Positions 1 through 13,900 of a stretch of 64,000 nt of DNA are shown here, piece after piece. The position numbers and the translations under genes were made by a program. The stretch is from Parus major. Its lineage: Eukaryota; Chordata; Aves; Passeriformes; Paridae. Each line of letters begins with the position of its first letter. Within the stretch, counting starts at the first letter, position 1. The notes beneath the pieces are model-generated. The model had not been told where the DNA came from, made no database searches, and saw nothing but the letters and a program-made list of their open reading frames with translations. Location: the NCBI RefSeq assembly GCF_001522545.3, contig NC_031769.1, positions 127,495,613 through 127,559,612 on the forward strand, written 5' to 3'.

Positions 1-1479
<1,479 letters not shown>

Positions 1480-1560
1480 ATATTTAGGTTTATTCGTAAT
1501 ACACTTGGGCAGAAGAATTTGGCATCCAAAACCTTGGTGGATCAAAGATTTCTCATTTAA
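1480..1560 (+). CDS. TMEM67: TMEM67 (meckelin) terminal coding exon with stop
   Basis: Twenty-six codons plus TAA follow the TTCTTAG acceptor. The peptide begins IFRFIRNTLGQKNL and ends KTLVDQRFLI, the characteristic meckelin C-terminus; the vertebrate protein is about 995 residues and ends in the same residues. Together with 915-1057 it gives the last 73 residues or so of the protein. The reading frame is intact and the stop at 1558-1560 is at the expected place. The gene therefore ends here on the plus strand, with PDP1 next on the same strand about 25 kb away. Confidence 0.93.
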   Translation: MFRFIRNTLGQKNLASKTLVDQRFLI

Positions 1561-3275
1561 TTAAGAAGATGAAAAACTGGTAATGATTTAATCATGGAAA
1601 ATACAAACATGACCGAAGTGTCTCTGACCTGCAGATTAATTGTAGTGCGCTTTTCAACAATAACAATGTAATGGGTTTGAAACTTGTCATTTTTTATACT
1701 GTGTGCTATTAAGATTTATTTTTCTGTATTTATAGGGATTTTTTTTTTAAATTGTAAAAAAAATAGGCCTTTAAAAAGAAAGGTACATGCAAATAAGACT
1801 GAAGTAAACTTAGTGTTGTTATTATTAGAATAAGATAAAAATTATTTTATGGCTTTTGATAAAATATGGACCACTGACTTTGAGGCAACAATTTGAGCAT
1901 CTGATTGACAGGAGAGTTTGCCAACTCTTAAATTCTCTGAAAATAGCTTAAATCTTGTTTATTTTTTTTAAAGTTATTTTGAGGTGTTATGTTTAGCAAA
2001 TACGTGTCGATTTTACACAGCACAAGATTTTTTCTTAAGTTAGTATTTCAGGGTGAATTTTTAAAAATCACTTATTTGCAGTGAATCCCACTTGAAATTT
2101 TAACATTTCTGTCTTGTGTCATACAGTACTGTATAATTCTGTCTCTTCTGTTGGAGTTTATAATTTTTTCTTTCATGGGTGGCCTACACATGACATCCCA
2201 AACATGTATTTGAGGTACAGTGGTGTTACAGTAATGTAGAGAAAGAGGCTATGATAGAGCAAAGGAGATGGTCATCAGTGTTTGGGATTTGTTCTTGATC
2301 TTCTGTCTTGTGATGCAAGATATTCAGGGAAACAACAGTAATTATTCTGTCCACTTTTTCCACACAACTGAAATGGAAGCAATTTTTTTAAATCTTTTTA
2401 GAATTGTTTTCACAGGTGCTCATGGTCTCCTAATTTCCAGATTTTATTATCTTTAGATATAACAGAGACCATAATAATTTTACCATCATCATATTTTTGG
2501 AATTTCGACAAGTTAATAATTACTCAAGTGCCAAGGGAGTTTGTAAATGGCCTTCAAATCACCTTAAACTGAGGTGCCTACCTCCCGTTTTTATCACTGA
2601 AAAGTCTCCCTGCCATTTTATACTTAATGTTTTTTCAGTAAATGGTTAAATATGAATAGTGTTTGCTGGCTTTATAGCTCTTACTTATCTTTAGATGATT
2701 CAATAAGGGGCTTTGATGAGCAAAAATACCAGAAAAATATCAGTTAACATCATCTCATGTTTATTCTGAAACAGACTGAGGACATGATTTGTTGAATTTA
2801 GCAGATTTCCAGTGCAGACATGCTTGTCTGAGTTGAAACAGCATTGCATTTCAGATGGTTTTTGGCTTCATAAAGAGGAACATGTTCTCATGTTAGTACC
2901 CTGTCATATCATACTAAACTGAGAATAACGTGGACATAAATCTCACAATCACTATTGCTCCACTGCATTTGCTTTTGGTGTTGCAAAGCCTGTGTTTGTT
3001 GCTAGTCCAATACAGTTGTATTGAATGATAGAACATGCCTGCCAGTAAGGCTGTGACCAGAGACATAACTTAAAAGTTGATTTGCAGTGGGACATCCATT
3101 TATTAATGTGCAGTTTAGCATGGGTATTTCCATTTCATGCTTTCCTTGCTTCTGTCTGCTTATGGACACAATTCTTAGCTTGTTGGTGCATACTATGCCT
3201 CAGAAAAGGTGTGCATACAAAATTTTGAATGGAGTGAAGTGTTCAGGATAAATAAAATTAAGGTTGCTGCATTTA
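1561..3275 (+). other. TMEM67: Probable TMEM67 3' UTR
   Basis: AT-rich noncoding sequence follows the TMEM67 stop. The first canonical AATAAA hexamer I find after the stop is at 3251-3256, with an ATTAAA at 3290, so the 3' UTR could run about 1.7 kb. A non-canonical earlier site cannot be excluded. The short ORFs in this stretch have no recognisable content. Confidence 0.4.
3251..3256 (+). terminator. TMEM67: Candidate poly(A) signal AATAAA for TMEM67
   Basis: AATAAA sits in the context GATAAATAAAATTAAGG, followed by ATTAAA at 3290-3295 and a fairly TG-rich stretch. It is the first canonical hexamer after the stop codon, but no transcript evidence is available here. Confidence 0.3.
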
Positions 3276-3299
3276 TGGTGAATGTAGTAATTAAAGTGT

Positions 3300-6200
3300 C
3301 CATTAGGTTCTGGATGTGTTTAAACAGCCAAAAATTTTATTTTCACTGGGAACCATGACTGTATGACCTCATTAGTTGTGAGGTTTCTTGTCAGTGATCT
3401 ACCAAGAGCCAAAACTAAGCTAAGGAGCCATCTGAAAAAGAGTCTGCAACAGGACATTCACAAGGCAAAGAGCCTCACCTGGTGTCCATGTATTTCTTTG
3501 GTGGATGTCTTTGCAAATCTGAACTAAACTTAAGTCCTTACAAGTTCTACTGCAAAGTCAGTGCATGAGAGGAAATAAAATCTTTGTCATGTGACCATAT
3601 TGACCCAAGTTAACAGATGTGACTGAAGGGATGCAGGGAGTTGCTGTAGTCCATTAATGAGCGAGGGTGACCCTGGTGAAGTGCCCTAATACTGGTCTTT
3701 AGACCAGGAGAACTGTGAATAGAGCTGTGTATTACTGTCAATTGTCACAGGCACAGGCTTGTTCTCTCTGAATTCTGGTGATATGTTCGTGATCATGAAG
3801 TTTTTCCAGGGGACAGAAGCACACTTCAACCGTACTTGCTCCAGAATGGTCAGATTTATGACCAGCTACAGCCAGAATATCTAAACTAACTAGACTTGGG
3901 TGAATCAGAGAATGTCTGAAAGCAGAATGAAGATGTGGTTGTGTCATCTGTAGACGTGTGGAGTTAATTAGTTTGGTATTTATCAGTTCAGTACCAGCAG
4001 AAATGGAGACATTTCAGCACGTGAGCTCTCACTCTGTACCTTTTTCTCAATGCTTCTGCTAACCAGGTACACCTCTCCATACAAAATTCCTGCTTTGAGT
4101 TTGTTTTAGATATGCCTTTAATTATCTCCTGCACAGCAGGGCACGTGAAAGCTTTAATGATCTTACATTTTGCAACTACTGCTAAAAGCAACTCTTAACA
4201 GATAAATGATAAATTAATCTAAAAACATCCTGTCAAAACAGTTCAGTCACTTGGCCCTCTCCTTCTCCTCAGTGTACACACTACTCTGTTTTGTTTTATT
4301 TTTCCAGATCATTTGTCTAAAATGTTAATATAGCTAACATAGGCACTCTACATGATTTAGGAAATAATTACAGGAGTCAAAAGCTACAGGAATTCATAGA
4401 AGCTCTTCTTCACTCTTGTTGTTCAGTGAACACTTGGAACGGGTTGACTGAGCTTTGTTCCCCTATTCCTTGATTTGTTCAGGAAATATCAACCTTGATA
4501 TTTTTTTAAGGAATAGCCCTTGTGATTGTATTTCCAGCTTAATGGTTTTTATTTTTTTAAAATTAATACACATCTACAATGTGTTGTTCATGTGATGAGT
4601 GTCTTCCAGGTTTCTAAATGCTCTGTTTGCCCACATGGTATTTTCAGTCTCTCCTGTATGTTTCTCTGTTTCTCAATAAAACAAAGGTCAAAGATTTGAG
4701 ACAGTTTTTTTTTTTCCACACATTGAGTTGACCCAAACCTACAACATGTTTCTTCTTTCATGTACATGAGAGTAGGGCTGCTGCTGGCTCTACAGTCCAA
4801 AGAAGCTCTGTCAGAACAAGTGTGAGAAAGGGGTTTTGCAGTCCGTGCAACAATGGTTTTAGATAGCCAAAACTAATGGACTGAGATGGTTATTTTTTGC
4901 CAAGTTGGATACCAAACAAATTATTTCTACAAACAATTAAAATTTGTATATACAGACAAGGTACAGTAACTTCAAAAATATGTTAAAATCTACAGGTTTC
5001 ATTTACTGTTGAGAACTTGTCATTTTACTACAACATTCATTTGAATGGTAGGGGCAGGTGTGTGACTGAGGTAAACCCTACCAGGGGTGAAGAGTGGAGC
5101 TGGCAGGGTGCTCAGCTTCCACCCTCCTATCAGCTGCAGCATGGGCAGCACAGTGATGCCAAGCCCAGCTCGAGGGGTTTTGGTTTGTTTTCAGGCTCAG
5201 CAAGAGTGTTTGAGCAGTGGGTGAAGGGGACAGTGACACTCTGACACACTCTTAAGAAAGTAAATGGATGGTGGAAGGAGGTAACTACCAAACCTCTCAA
5301 AACTAGTCTCCCTCAACATTAGCTACTTTCCCCTAACTTTTTTTCTCTACCCAGTGACACCCATTTCTCCTGTACCTTATCACTAACTAAAAGCACTGTT
5401 CAACTTTCCTGGGCCCCAAGCCACTGCCTTCAGGCAGTGCCTGACATAACCTCCTCCATCACACCATCACTGTTAACTGAGATGCAGATCCTGCAGGTCT
5501 GGTACCCGGGCTCTGCTGGGGCAACTGCTGCCTTTCTCCACTTCCCTGGGCAAATGAGGAGAGACGTGGCCTCAGCAGGAGAATGCTGCCAAGCTGAGCA
5601 GCACTGTGTGCCAAGGTGTGCCTCAGGGGTGCAGCATAGGTGCTTTGGTGAGAAGACTGAAAATCCAAACATAGCCTTAAAAGTCAGTTTTAAAGTCCCA
5701 GCTTCCTTGTGTGAAAAGGATTGAAACCAAGGTGCCTCAAAAAACCCTTGCTCTTTGAGCACTGGCTTCCTCCAGCTTTGTCTCTTCTATTGCCTACATA
5801 CTATCTCCATCCCAGAACTACCTTCCTTCTCAGCCTCTTACTGTGGCACAGCAGACAGGTGACCCCTGTGAGAAAGTCACAGGCCTTGCTGGCCCACCGG
5901 TGGCTGCCAAAGTGAGTGGGGTTGTAGATGATGCCCTGCAGGCAGGGTGGCCAAGCTGTGCCAGCCTCCATGGGCACAGGTGTGCAGGCAGGTCTGAGCT
6001 CCAGTGCCCATGGGAAGCACATGGATCCACATGTTGGGCTGGGGATTCTGGAGCCTGTGGGACAATCCCCAGGGAACTCCATGGGAGATGCATTTGTCTC
6101 TCTGCAAGCTGTTACATTTTATCCTGGTAGAGCTTCAGTAAATTGTGATGGTCCAGAGGCTTGACCAGCTGTATCCCTCTCTGTTCCAGACTGCTTTACC

Positions 6201-9200
6201 AACCTACTGATGCTACTCGAGACTTGTCACCCTTTTAGTTTCCCCCGTGACTTCAGTCACAGCAGGAGTAGCTCCAAGCCGGGGAGCTGGAGAGAGATGA
6301 GGCAGCCCTCGGGGTTAATGAGGAAATATTTGATGTCCAAAGCTCATATATGGAATGGCTCTGCAGAGGTCAGGAGGCAGCACTGCATTAGCTGGCATGA
6401 AGAAATTCCCTTTGAATGTTCAGAATTATTCATTTGTTAACCTGTGAAAGCTGAGCCAACACCTGTCAATCTCCTCACAATCCATGGTGTTCATGGAATC
6501 AAACCAGAGGCTGAATCTGAGCAGAGAGAAGGATATGTACTTGCCATAGCATAAAAGCAGTAATTCCTAGAAAACCTGCAGCAATTAAGAGAGATCTAGA
6601 TGGTTTATTTCAGTGGTTGGGTTTTTTACATTTTATTACAGATTTTTCAAATTTCCATTTTACAGCTCTGTGTGTCAGGGTAGCAGAAAGGCTCATGCAG
6701 TATGAAGGAAAGGGGAATGGATAAAATGGCCTATAACCCCATGGTTGCCGTAATCTTCTCACCCTGGTTTACATCTGCAGGAAAGTAATCCCCTTCAAAT
6801 CATACAATAAATAAGTCTCCAGTTCTTCCTGCAAATGTTGAATGGAGATATTTGCTTTTTGCTTTGCCTGATCTCTGGGACAAGAGTTGCACCAACTGAC
6901 CTCCCTAGCAAACAGCTCAGTACCTCCCAGAGCCTGATTCCCCTTCCTACCCCTTCCTATCCGTGTCCTGCAACTGGCAGCCAATCTGGGATGAATAAAT
7001 TGTGCACTTTCATGTGCTACAGTTCCCCCTGAATCCTCTACACACTCCATGAAGCTGTTGGGGCAGCATTCCCCCTCCACAGCCTCTTGGAGGATGGATC
7101 TGGGCACTGGTTTTGGCAAACATCCCCAGGCTGCTGCCCCACCTGCACCAGCCCTTCTCCTCACCTCTTCCTTTTGAGGCTCGCCTGGGCCTGCAGAGAG
7201 CCAAAACCCAAAAACATTGTCAATGGGATTGCAGGAGTTAAGCTGAAATCTTTGTTCAATAACAGCTGTGCTGAAAGCTCAGTATTTATCACACTATTCT
7301 GGAAGGTCAGAGCAGCAATGAGGCTGGGAGAGGGACCCCTCAGGTGTTCATTTCTCCTAAAAGCATACAGTCAGAAACTAGTTTCTGGTTTTCTGACAGT
7401 TTGAAACAGGGAAGGGAAAGGCTGCATTTCCCATTTGTAGTATATTCCTCTTTTTTCATGTGTGTGGGTATTAAGAGTTGAGCTTCACTGTTGAAAAGAC
7501 CAAAATTACCCTCCTGTACCTTGTAGTGCAAGTTATTTTCTCTAAAAACACTGGAACATGGCAGAACATGCAGATTGCTTTCTGTGGAGATTACAATGCA
7601 GTGAGTGTTGTGACATAGGGCACCCAAAAGCTCAGTGCAGAACTTGATGAGACTCTGGGTTCTCCCTACATCATCTTAAATCCACAGGGACATGGAGGTA
7701 GACCTTTTCCTAAGGATGGAGGCAAAGCCTGACAAATTCATCTGTGTAGACATGATTAAAGTTATAAATAAATAAATAAATAAAATAAAATAAAATAAAA
7801 AATAAAAGAGAGAGTATATGGATGCCTGGCTTGCACAGGCAGCTGCAGCTCACTGGTGGCTAACACTGATCTTACTGCATATTATTTCTGTTAGGTGACA
7901 CCCTATCTTTGCAATTGCAGAAACAGTGCCGTTTGGAAGACAACACAATTGAATTCCTCTGAAGGCTGTAGATGCTGTGGTAAGTCTCAGGGATTTGTGA
8001 GTATGGTGATGAGAAAGTGCTGGGTCTGAGACCTGTGGATCAGGACCATCTGGTCTGCCAACAGGAAGAGCAGGATCCTACAGCGATGCTGTCTGGTTTG
8101 CAGCTGCAGATGTGCAGCTGTGACACCCCTGCTATACAGGTTGTAAGGAAAGGCTGGTTGCTGTTACTGTGGAGGTTTTGCTTCCTCGCCCCACATACTG
8201 TGAGCAAACCACAATTTCCTCAATCTCTTCAGCTGTTTAGATCTAGCATGCTCTCCAGTGGTTTATTTCTGACAGTCTGAATAAATTCAGAGAAATGCTT
8301 TGATGATGTTTGAAATACTCATTGTCCATGCTCAGCAGACAGGAAGCCAGAAGAGACCATGAGATAATGGAACCTCCCTTGGTGGCCACTCAGGGCTCTT
8401 GGCTCCTCTGGCACAGTCACACTGATTCCCCATCCCTTGTCATCAAGGGAAACACTGCCTTCTCTGAAATCATTGCCAGGGAAGGGCTGGGATTCTTTAT
8501 GATGCAATTAAGAAGCAGACATTTAAATGTATTTAAATGGGAGAACAGAAAGGAGTTTTATCTGCTCTGATGAATTCGTTCTGTCTCCTGCTTTACCTGG
8601 GAGAGCTTGAAATGGATGCAGTAGGTAAGGACACAAGTTAGAGAATTTGGAAAGCTTCACCTCCCACCAGTGATTGCCACACCACCCATAGTTATAAAAG
8701 CTGTACTGGAAACCACAGTGTATAATTAGAGGAAGTGGATGTTTTCACATTCTCTGCCTCTGTCCATGCAATAGAGTAAAATCTTGGCTGCTCTTCACAC
8801 CCCTTGTCAGTCTCTCGACTCAAGGACCACGTAATACACATCTGCAAGGAGCACAAGCCAGCTCTGTGGATGCTTGTGCTTGGAAATAAACTCTAGAAAG
8901 CAGCTCACAGCTGGGAACAAACCTCAGTCCCTGATATTACCTGGGCAGTGGCACTGAAATGGATCTAGCTGGGCAATTGGTTCAGAGGGTTGTTGGTGAG
9001 CAAGGAACCCTGGCAGGGTTTGCTGTCCCATGAGGGAAGGAAAAAGTGGAGGAACCAGGCCTGGGAAGAGGTGCCTGGGGCGGAAGGTCTCAGTTTTGAC
9101 CAGAGACACCAAAGTGCAGCACCAGCCCAGGATCATGAGTTCTTTCAGCTGTGTTTTGGCATTACACAAGAAATATAACACAGCCCATTCTTGTGTGCTC

Positions 9201-10450
9201 CTTCTCTGCTGCCTCTTTGCTGCAAGGAGAGCATGCAGTAAATGTGAATGCTGAACACACAGTATTACCCCACCCCTGGCTGCCAGCAACCCACACACCC
9301 AACAGGGGCAAGCTGGGACTACAGGGAGGGTCCGAAGCCGGTGCAGCAATCACCCAGTGATGACACCTTCTCACATGGTTTTGTATCCAGACCTTAGCCA
9401 GGAATTACCAGATTCCTTTTCCCAGCAAATACATGAGAAAGGCATTTCTTGAGAAAAGTGCCTACAGCCCAGGAAGTTGCCATCCTCCAGCTTTTCCATA
9501 TGACAAAAGTGCAGGAGTATATGCACCAGATTAAGCTCTGTGGGAAGACTGGAGCAATCAGCAAGGTGGGGAGTAGAGAGAAATGTCTTGTAGGGCTCCC
9601 AACAGCGGGTCTGGGTAACCCCAGAGTGCACTTTCTTCCTGCAAACCACCTGTGCAAACAAACCAAATGGTTCACAGCAGGGTAGCCACGCTGGCAGGTA
9701 AAAGGTACCTGGCCCCCAGCTATTTTTAACCATTAGCCCAAGAGTCTGTAGAGACTAATGACCTTCCTGGCCCCAAGACATTGCTTAAGAGCTTAAAGGA
9801 GGGCTGTAAGCAATGATAAAATGCTCCAAAGCTCATATCCCTGTGCAAAATCTGGGGATTTTGCAGGTCTGTGTCTTCTTTGGTGCCAAGGAGTGATTTA
9901 ACTAAAGGAAAGGGGAAATTTCCCCATTTGCTTTGGCTGGAAATGTTTTTCTCAAAGAAATCCACCAAGCACATGCTGAAATCCCACTGGTGGCCTGATC
10001 CTCCTTGCTGTGTCATAGCATAGGCTCTTGCACAGTTTGCTCCCAAGGTAATTGTTTTAAGGGTTAATTTCTGAGCAGGGGAAGGTATTCACACTCCCAA
10101 AGAACTACACTGTTAAACACAATTTATCTCTGGGTTTACACATGCATAAAAAGGTTGTACTAAAGCCAAACCTGGAATAGAAATGTTTCAAACAACCCCC
10201 CTCTTGTTTGCTCAGTCCCAGAGCGGTATTGATTTGAGAATATTGTCTTGATGGTAACCTGTTGGAAAAGTTTAAATTCCTTTCACAACCTGGAGAGAAA
10301 AGGGGGCCTCTCAGTGGAGGTTCTTCCCAGCAGTGGCAGGGGTTGGCACTCTCCATGCAGACATCTGTGCTCATTCTGCTGGAAGGCTGCACTGGCCCAT
10401 CATAGGAAAAAAAATGCGGGCCCTGGAAAAACATGAATTAAAGTAGCTGG
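3300..10450. other. Intergenic, no gene recognised
   Basis: I see no splice-flanked conserved coding segment, RNA gene or CR1 fragment. Overlapping short ORFs on both strands around 5.4-6.2 kb and 9.0-9.7 kb are in moderately GC-rich sequence with few CpG and encode nothing recognisable. The only clear low-complexity tract is the AT-rich microsatellite near 7.8 kb. Confidence 0.6.
7764..7808. repeat. (AAAT)n / (AAAAT)n microsatellite
   Basis: Five or so AAAT units run into several AAAAT units and then into GAGAGAG. It is a compound simple repeat of about 45 bp. It could be the decayed tail of an old retroposed element, but no element body is recognised upstream. Confidence 0.9.
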
Positions 10451-10539
10451 TAATTCCCCTTTTGTCTATACCTGAGCATGCAGGTTCAAATGAGATACAG
10501 CTTACAGTGATTTTGGAAGGCTGTGCCAGTGCTGGAGCC

Positions 10540-10960
10540 CTGCTGGGGTCGGGCTGGCTCCTGGGTCAGGAGACTGCACTCCAAAACCACGGAGGAGAGC
10601 TGAAAGGCGAGATGTATGCAGGGGCATCTTTGGGAGCGCGCAAAGTTGTGGGACAAAAGGCCCACTCGTGTAAGCGGTGGAGGCTTAAGGAGGAAGGGTG
10701 TTTTCGGGCATCCCTTCCTCTCTCCCGCGGCTGCTCAGCAGCGCTCACACACCCTGCGCCACCCGCCGCCTCCGAAAGGGCCCTTCAGACAGGGAAGCGT
10801 CCTGTTAGGATCAAAGGCCTTGCGCGGCAGCAGCCGGGCTGTCAGCCCGAGCTCTGCTCAGCAGGAAGCTCCTCGCAGCTGCAGAACAAGGAGCCGCAGA
10901 GGCTCTGGGCAGCTGGCGCGGTGCCCGAGGGAGGACTCGTCACGCTGGTCTTGGACATGA
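10540..10960. promoter_or_regulatory. Orphan CpG-dense patch in the TMEM67-PDP1 interval
   Basis: In an otherwise CpG-poor region I count roughly 24 CpG dinucleotides between about 10620 and 10940, including GCGCGC, CCGCGG and GGCGCGG clusters. This density is close to that of the PDP1 promoter island. An open frame of 171 codons (10462-10977, plus strand) crosses it, but its composition (Ala, Gly, Ser, Gln-rich) is what GC-rich DNA gives by chance and I recognise no domain. It may be an unannotated promoter (for a noncoding RNA or a distal PDP1 start), an enhancer, or a GC-rich insertion. Confidence 0.5.
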
Positions 10961-10977
10961 TGCTGGGGCTTGCTTGA

Positions 10978-13900
10978 CTGTCGCTCCAAGCTCCCAAGCT
11001 CACAAGTCACTCGTTCATCCTCTCTAAGGATGTCTCTAAGGACATTTCCTCACCTTACGCACCTGCCTATTCCAAACACTGCATCTCTGACTACCACCGT
11101 ACTGCAAGACTCCAAGTGTCTCCCTGCCCTTGTGTCCCACCGCCTTGCAGCCTCGTCACAGGGCCAGGGAACCGCTGGGAACAGGTGCTGCTGGGCACCT
11201 GTGGCTACCACCATCCTGGCCAGTTACACTCAATTGCTGACAGAAGTCAGGCCAGACAAAGCCAAACTTTTTCTTGGACAGAAAGGAACTACAGGACCAC
11301 ACTTGGCCCAGGGAAATTCTCCACCCAGGACCAATGCAGGACATTATTTTGTTTTGTGGGATAGAGAGGACTGAGCTAAAGAGGCTAAAAAAACATCTGG
11401 GAACATAGGAGAAATGCCTTTTGATGAAATTAGCTGTTGTTTTCAAAAAATACCTGGGTTGAATGCTGAAAGTTTGGTGTCATGCCTACAATAATCTGAG
11501 TTAACGTTCTTTTATATATATTGTAATATGGAATAACATGCAAATCACTTCAGGGTTATTAGCTTGTTGTCATCTCCACCTATATCTTAGGAGTTTTATT
11601 CAGAAGGTATGAATTGAGACAAAATAGGTAGATCTTACCAAAGCCCCAGTTATTTTAGGTCAATTATGATCAGAAATACACTTCCATGAAACCATGGGGC
11701 CATATAGCCACCTGCATGCACATACATTCCCTGTCCATGAACACAGTCAATTCAGGGGTTAAAACCTCATTTTTTCTCACCCCCAGCAGAGTGAAATGTA
11801 AATAGGCCCCTTGTTTTGCTTCTCTGCTCTGTATATCAGCCACAGAGGGTCCAGAAGTTAGTGCTTAGCTGGCAATTTTGCTGATAATGAGGGATGGCCT
11901 GTTCATTTACAGCCACATCATCTCTGCTGACAGAAGTAAAAATGAGCTTTTGTCAACATCAATAAACAAATTAGAAACTGCTCTGGAGAGACAGAGCTCT
12001 GGTAGCCCCATTGCATCAACAGTGGAACGAGGGGAGGGCCAGGCTCTTCCAGCCACCAACTGCAGGGGATGTGCAGGGATGTGAGAGACCTGACCTGCCT
12101 GTAAAGCTGCTCCTCTCTGCTGCTGGCCTGGTGTGAAAGCAGCTCCAGCACCTTGGCCAGGCACAGAAGGAGCAGGGCTAAGCTCCCTGGATATGGTGGC
12201 TCAGAGTTTGCTGGCCTGGCTCCCTCTGGTCACTGCGGCTCCACCAGGCAATAATGGATGTCCTACAGCTGGCAGGAATTTTTGTCAAAACAACAGATTT
12301 TTATCAGAAAATGCTAGTTCATCAAATTCAGCAGGCTTTGAACTAGCAGAGCAGTTTCTAATGAACTTCTAAAAAAAAAAAAACAAACCAGAGTCTTTTC
12401 AGGATCTGCCTCATTCCTTCCTGGTTTCTTGAGCTGCAGTTGCCAAGGACTCACACATCCAAAACTCCACACGGCTGTGCTGAAATATTTCAGACTTTTT
12501 ATTTTCCAGGGATGAGAAGCCTGGAAAGGCCTAGCATGAATAAGGCTTATAGGTCCCTGCAGAACAGGACAAAGCCTGCCATCCTGGAGGATATCCTATC
12601 ACACCAAGGACATAAAGGTTCCAATGCCCAGGGAACAAGGAGCCTGGACCCATTGACAAAGACTTGGATAGCACAGAAAGAAATTCCTGGGCTAACGGAA
12701 GTTTATAGGAACACCAAACCCAACCTGAATGGGTCTCCATTCAGGTTTCATACTATCAAAACTTCATTTTGAAATTGAACATCTCCTTTATTGTCTGTGA
12801 GGAATCTGTCCTCCCACTACTGAGAAAGGAAAATGCTTGTGCTTTCTAACTCTACATCCTTTCCTCTCACTTCTTGCAGTTTCTGCAGGTTTTCCTGCAT
12901 ATTTCTTATCAGAAAATACATTTCCCTCAGTGCTGCCTTCATGGTATTGAGGGCACAAAATTTGTTGTTTTATCCAAGTGCTTATCTCTCCTGTGTTTGA
13001 TGTTTATAAGAGCTATTTGCCAATGATTTCCAAGGTGTTTTAATAACAGGTGTTGCTTCCTTTACGTATGCCAGAGTGAAATTGCCTGTATGAGATCCAG
13101 AGATAAGGCAAATAAGGGATGCACTTCTCTGGGTATGACAGTCTCTTCTTCTGGATAAATATTTCCTTCCACCACCCAGGGTGAGACTGAATGTCTGATT
13201 GGGTGGATCATTTAATGCTGCTGGAGGGAGCAAAGGCTACTCTGTGCAGTCCAAAGGCTTTTCATGCAAGGTGACGAGTCCACAGCCCTCATTGTCTTAC
13301 CCATGCAGAGCTGTTTGGAGGCCTTTCCACCCTCGGATCAGAGAAAACTGGTCCCCAGGGCTCACACTAAAGGTGACATTCAGGGCATTTTGCAAACATG
13401 CAGGTGCCTAGCTCTGACAGAAACACTTCCCAGACCCCAAAGGCACAAGGAACACAGTTACAACCTCCCTCACAACTTGATGTGCTTCCATTGCTGTGTC
13501 TGGATTATTACCTGTGGCTAACCATCTGCTTAGTTATAAGGACCAGCTTGAACTCCTCATTAACAGCCATATCAGATATCCACACATTCCTCCAGAGCTG
13601 TGGTTCAGCCTCACATGGTGCTGGTGAGTATAAAGAAGCATCAGCTTCAAAGAGTAGAAGACCCAAGCTGAGAGCAGAGAAGGTGTCCCATAGCTCCACA
13701 AGGTTTGGAGGAAAGACACTAAATACATCCCATTTCTTTTGCTTGAGGGAAGTAAAAGCAGCGAGTGACATAGGAAACAAAAGAAGAGAACATGAGGAAA
13801 TATGATGGGGAGAGAAAAGGTTTCTCCATTGTTACCACTGAGGCTTTGTACCTACAGCAGGAATTAAGAGATGACTTCTGATGTCAAAGAAATCGTGGCC

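Noticed and set aside
5968..6013. Inverted repeat CCATGGGCAC / GTGCCCATGG with a 26-nt spacer
   Set aside because: The arms are 10 bp and centred on a common CCATGG palindrome in GC-rich sequence; weak on its own.
10462..10977. 171-codon plus-strand ORF
   Set aside because: It lies in the CpG-dense patch, where stop codons are rare by composition. Its content is low-complexity, there is no domain, and overlapping frames of similar length exist.
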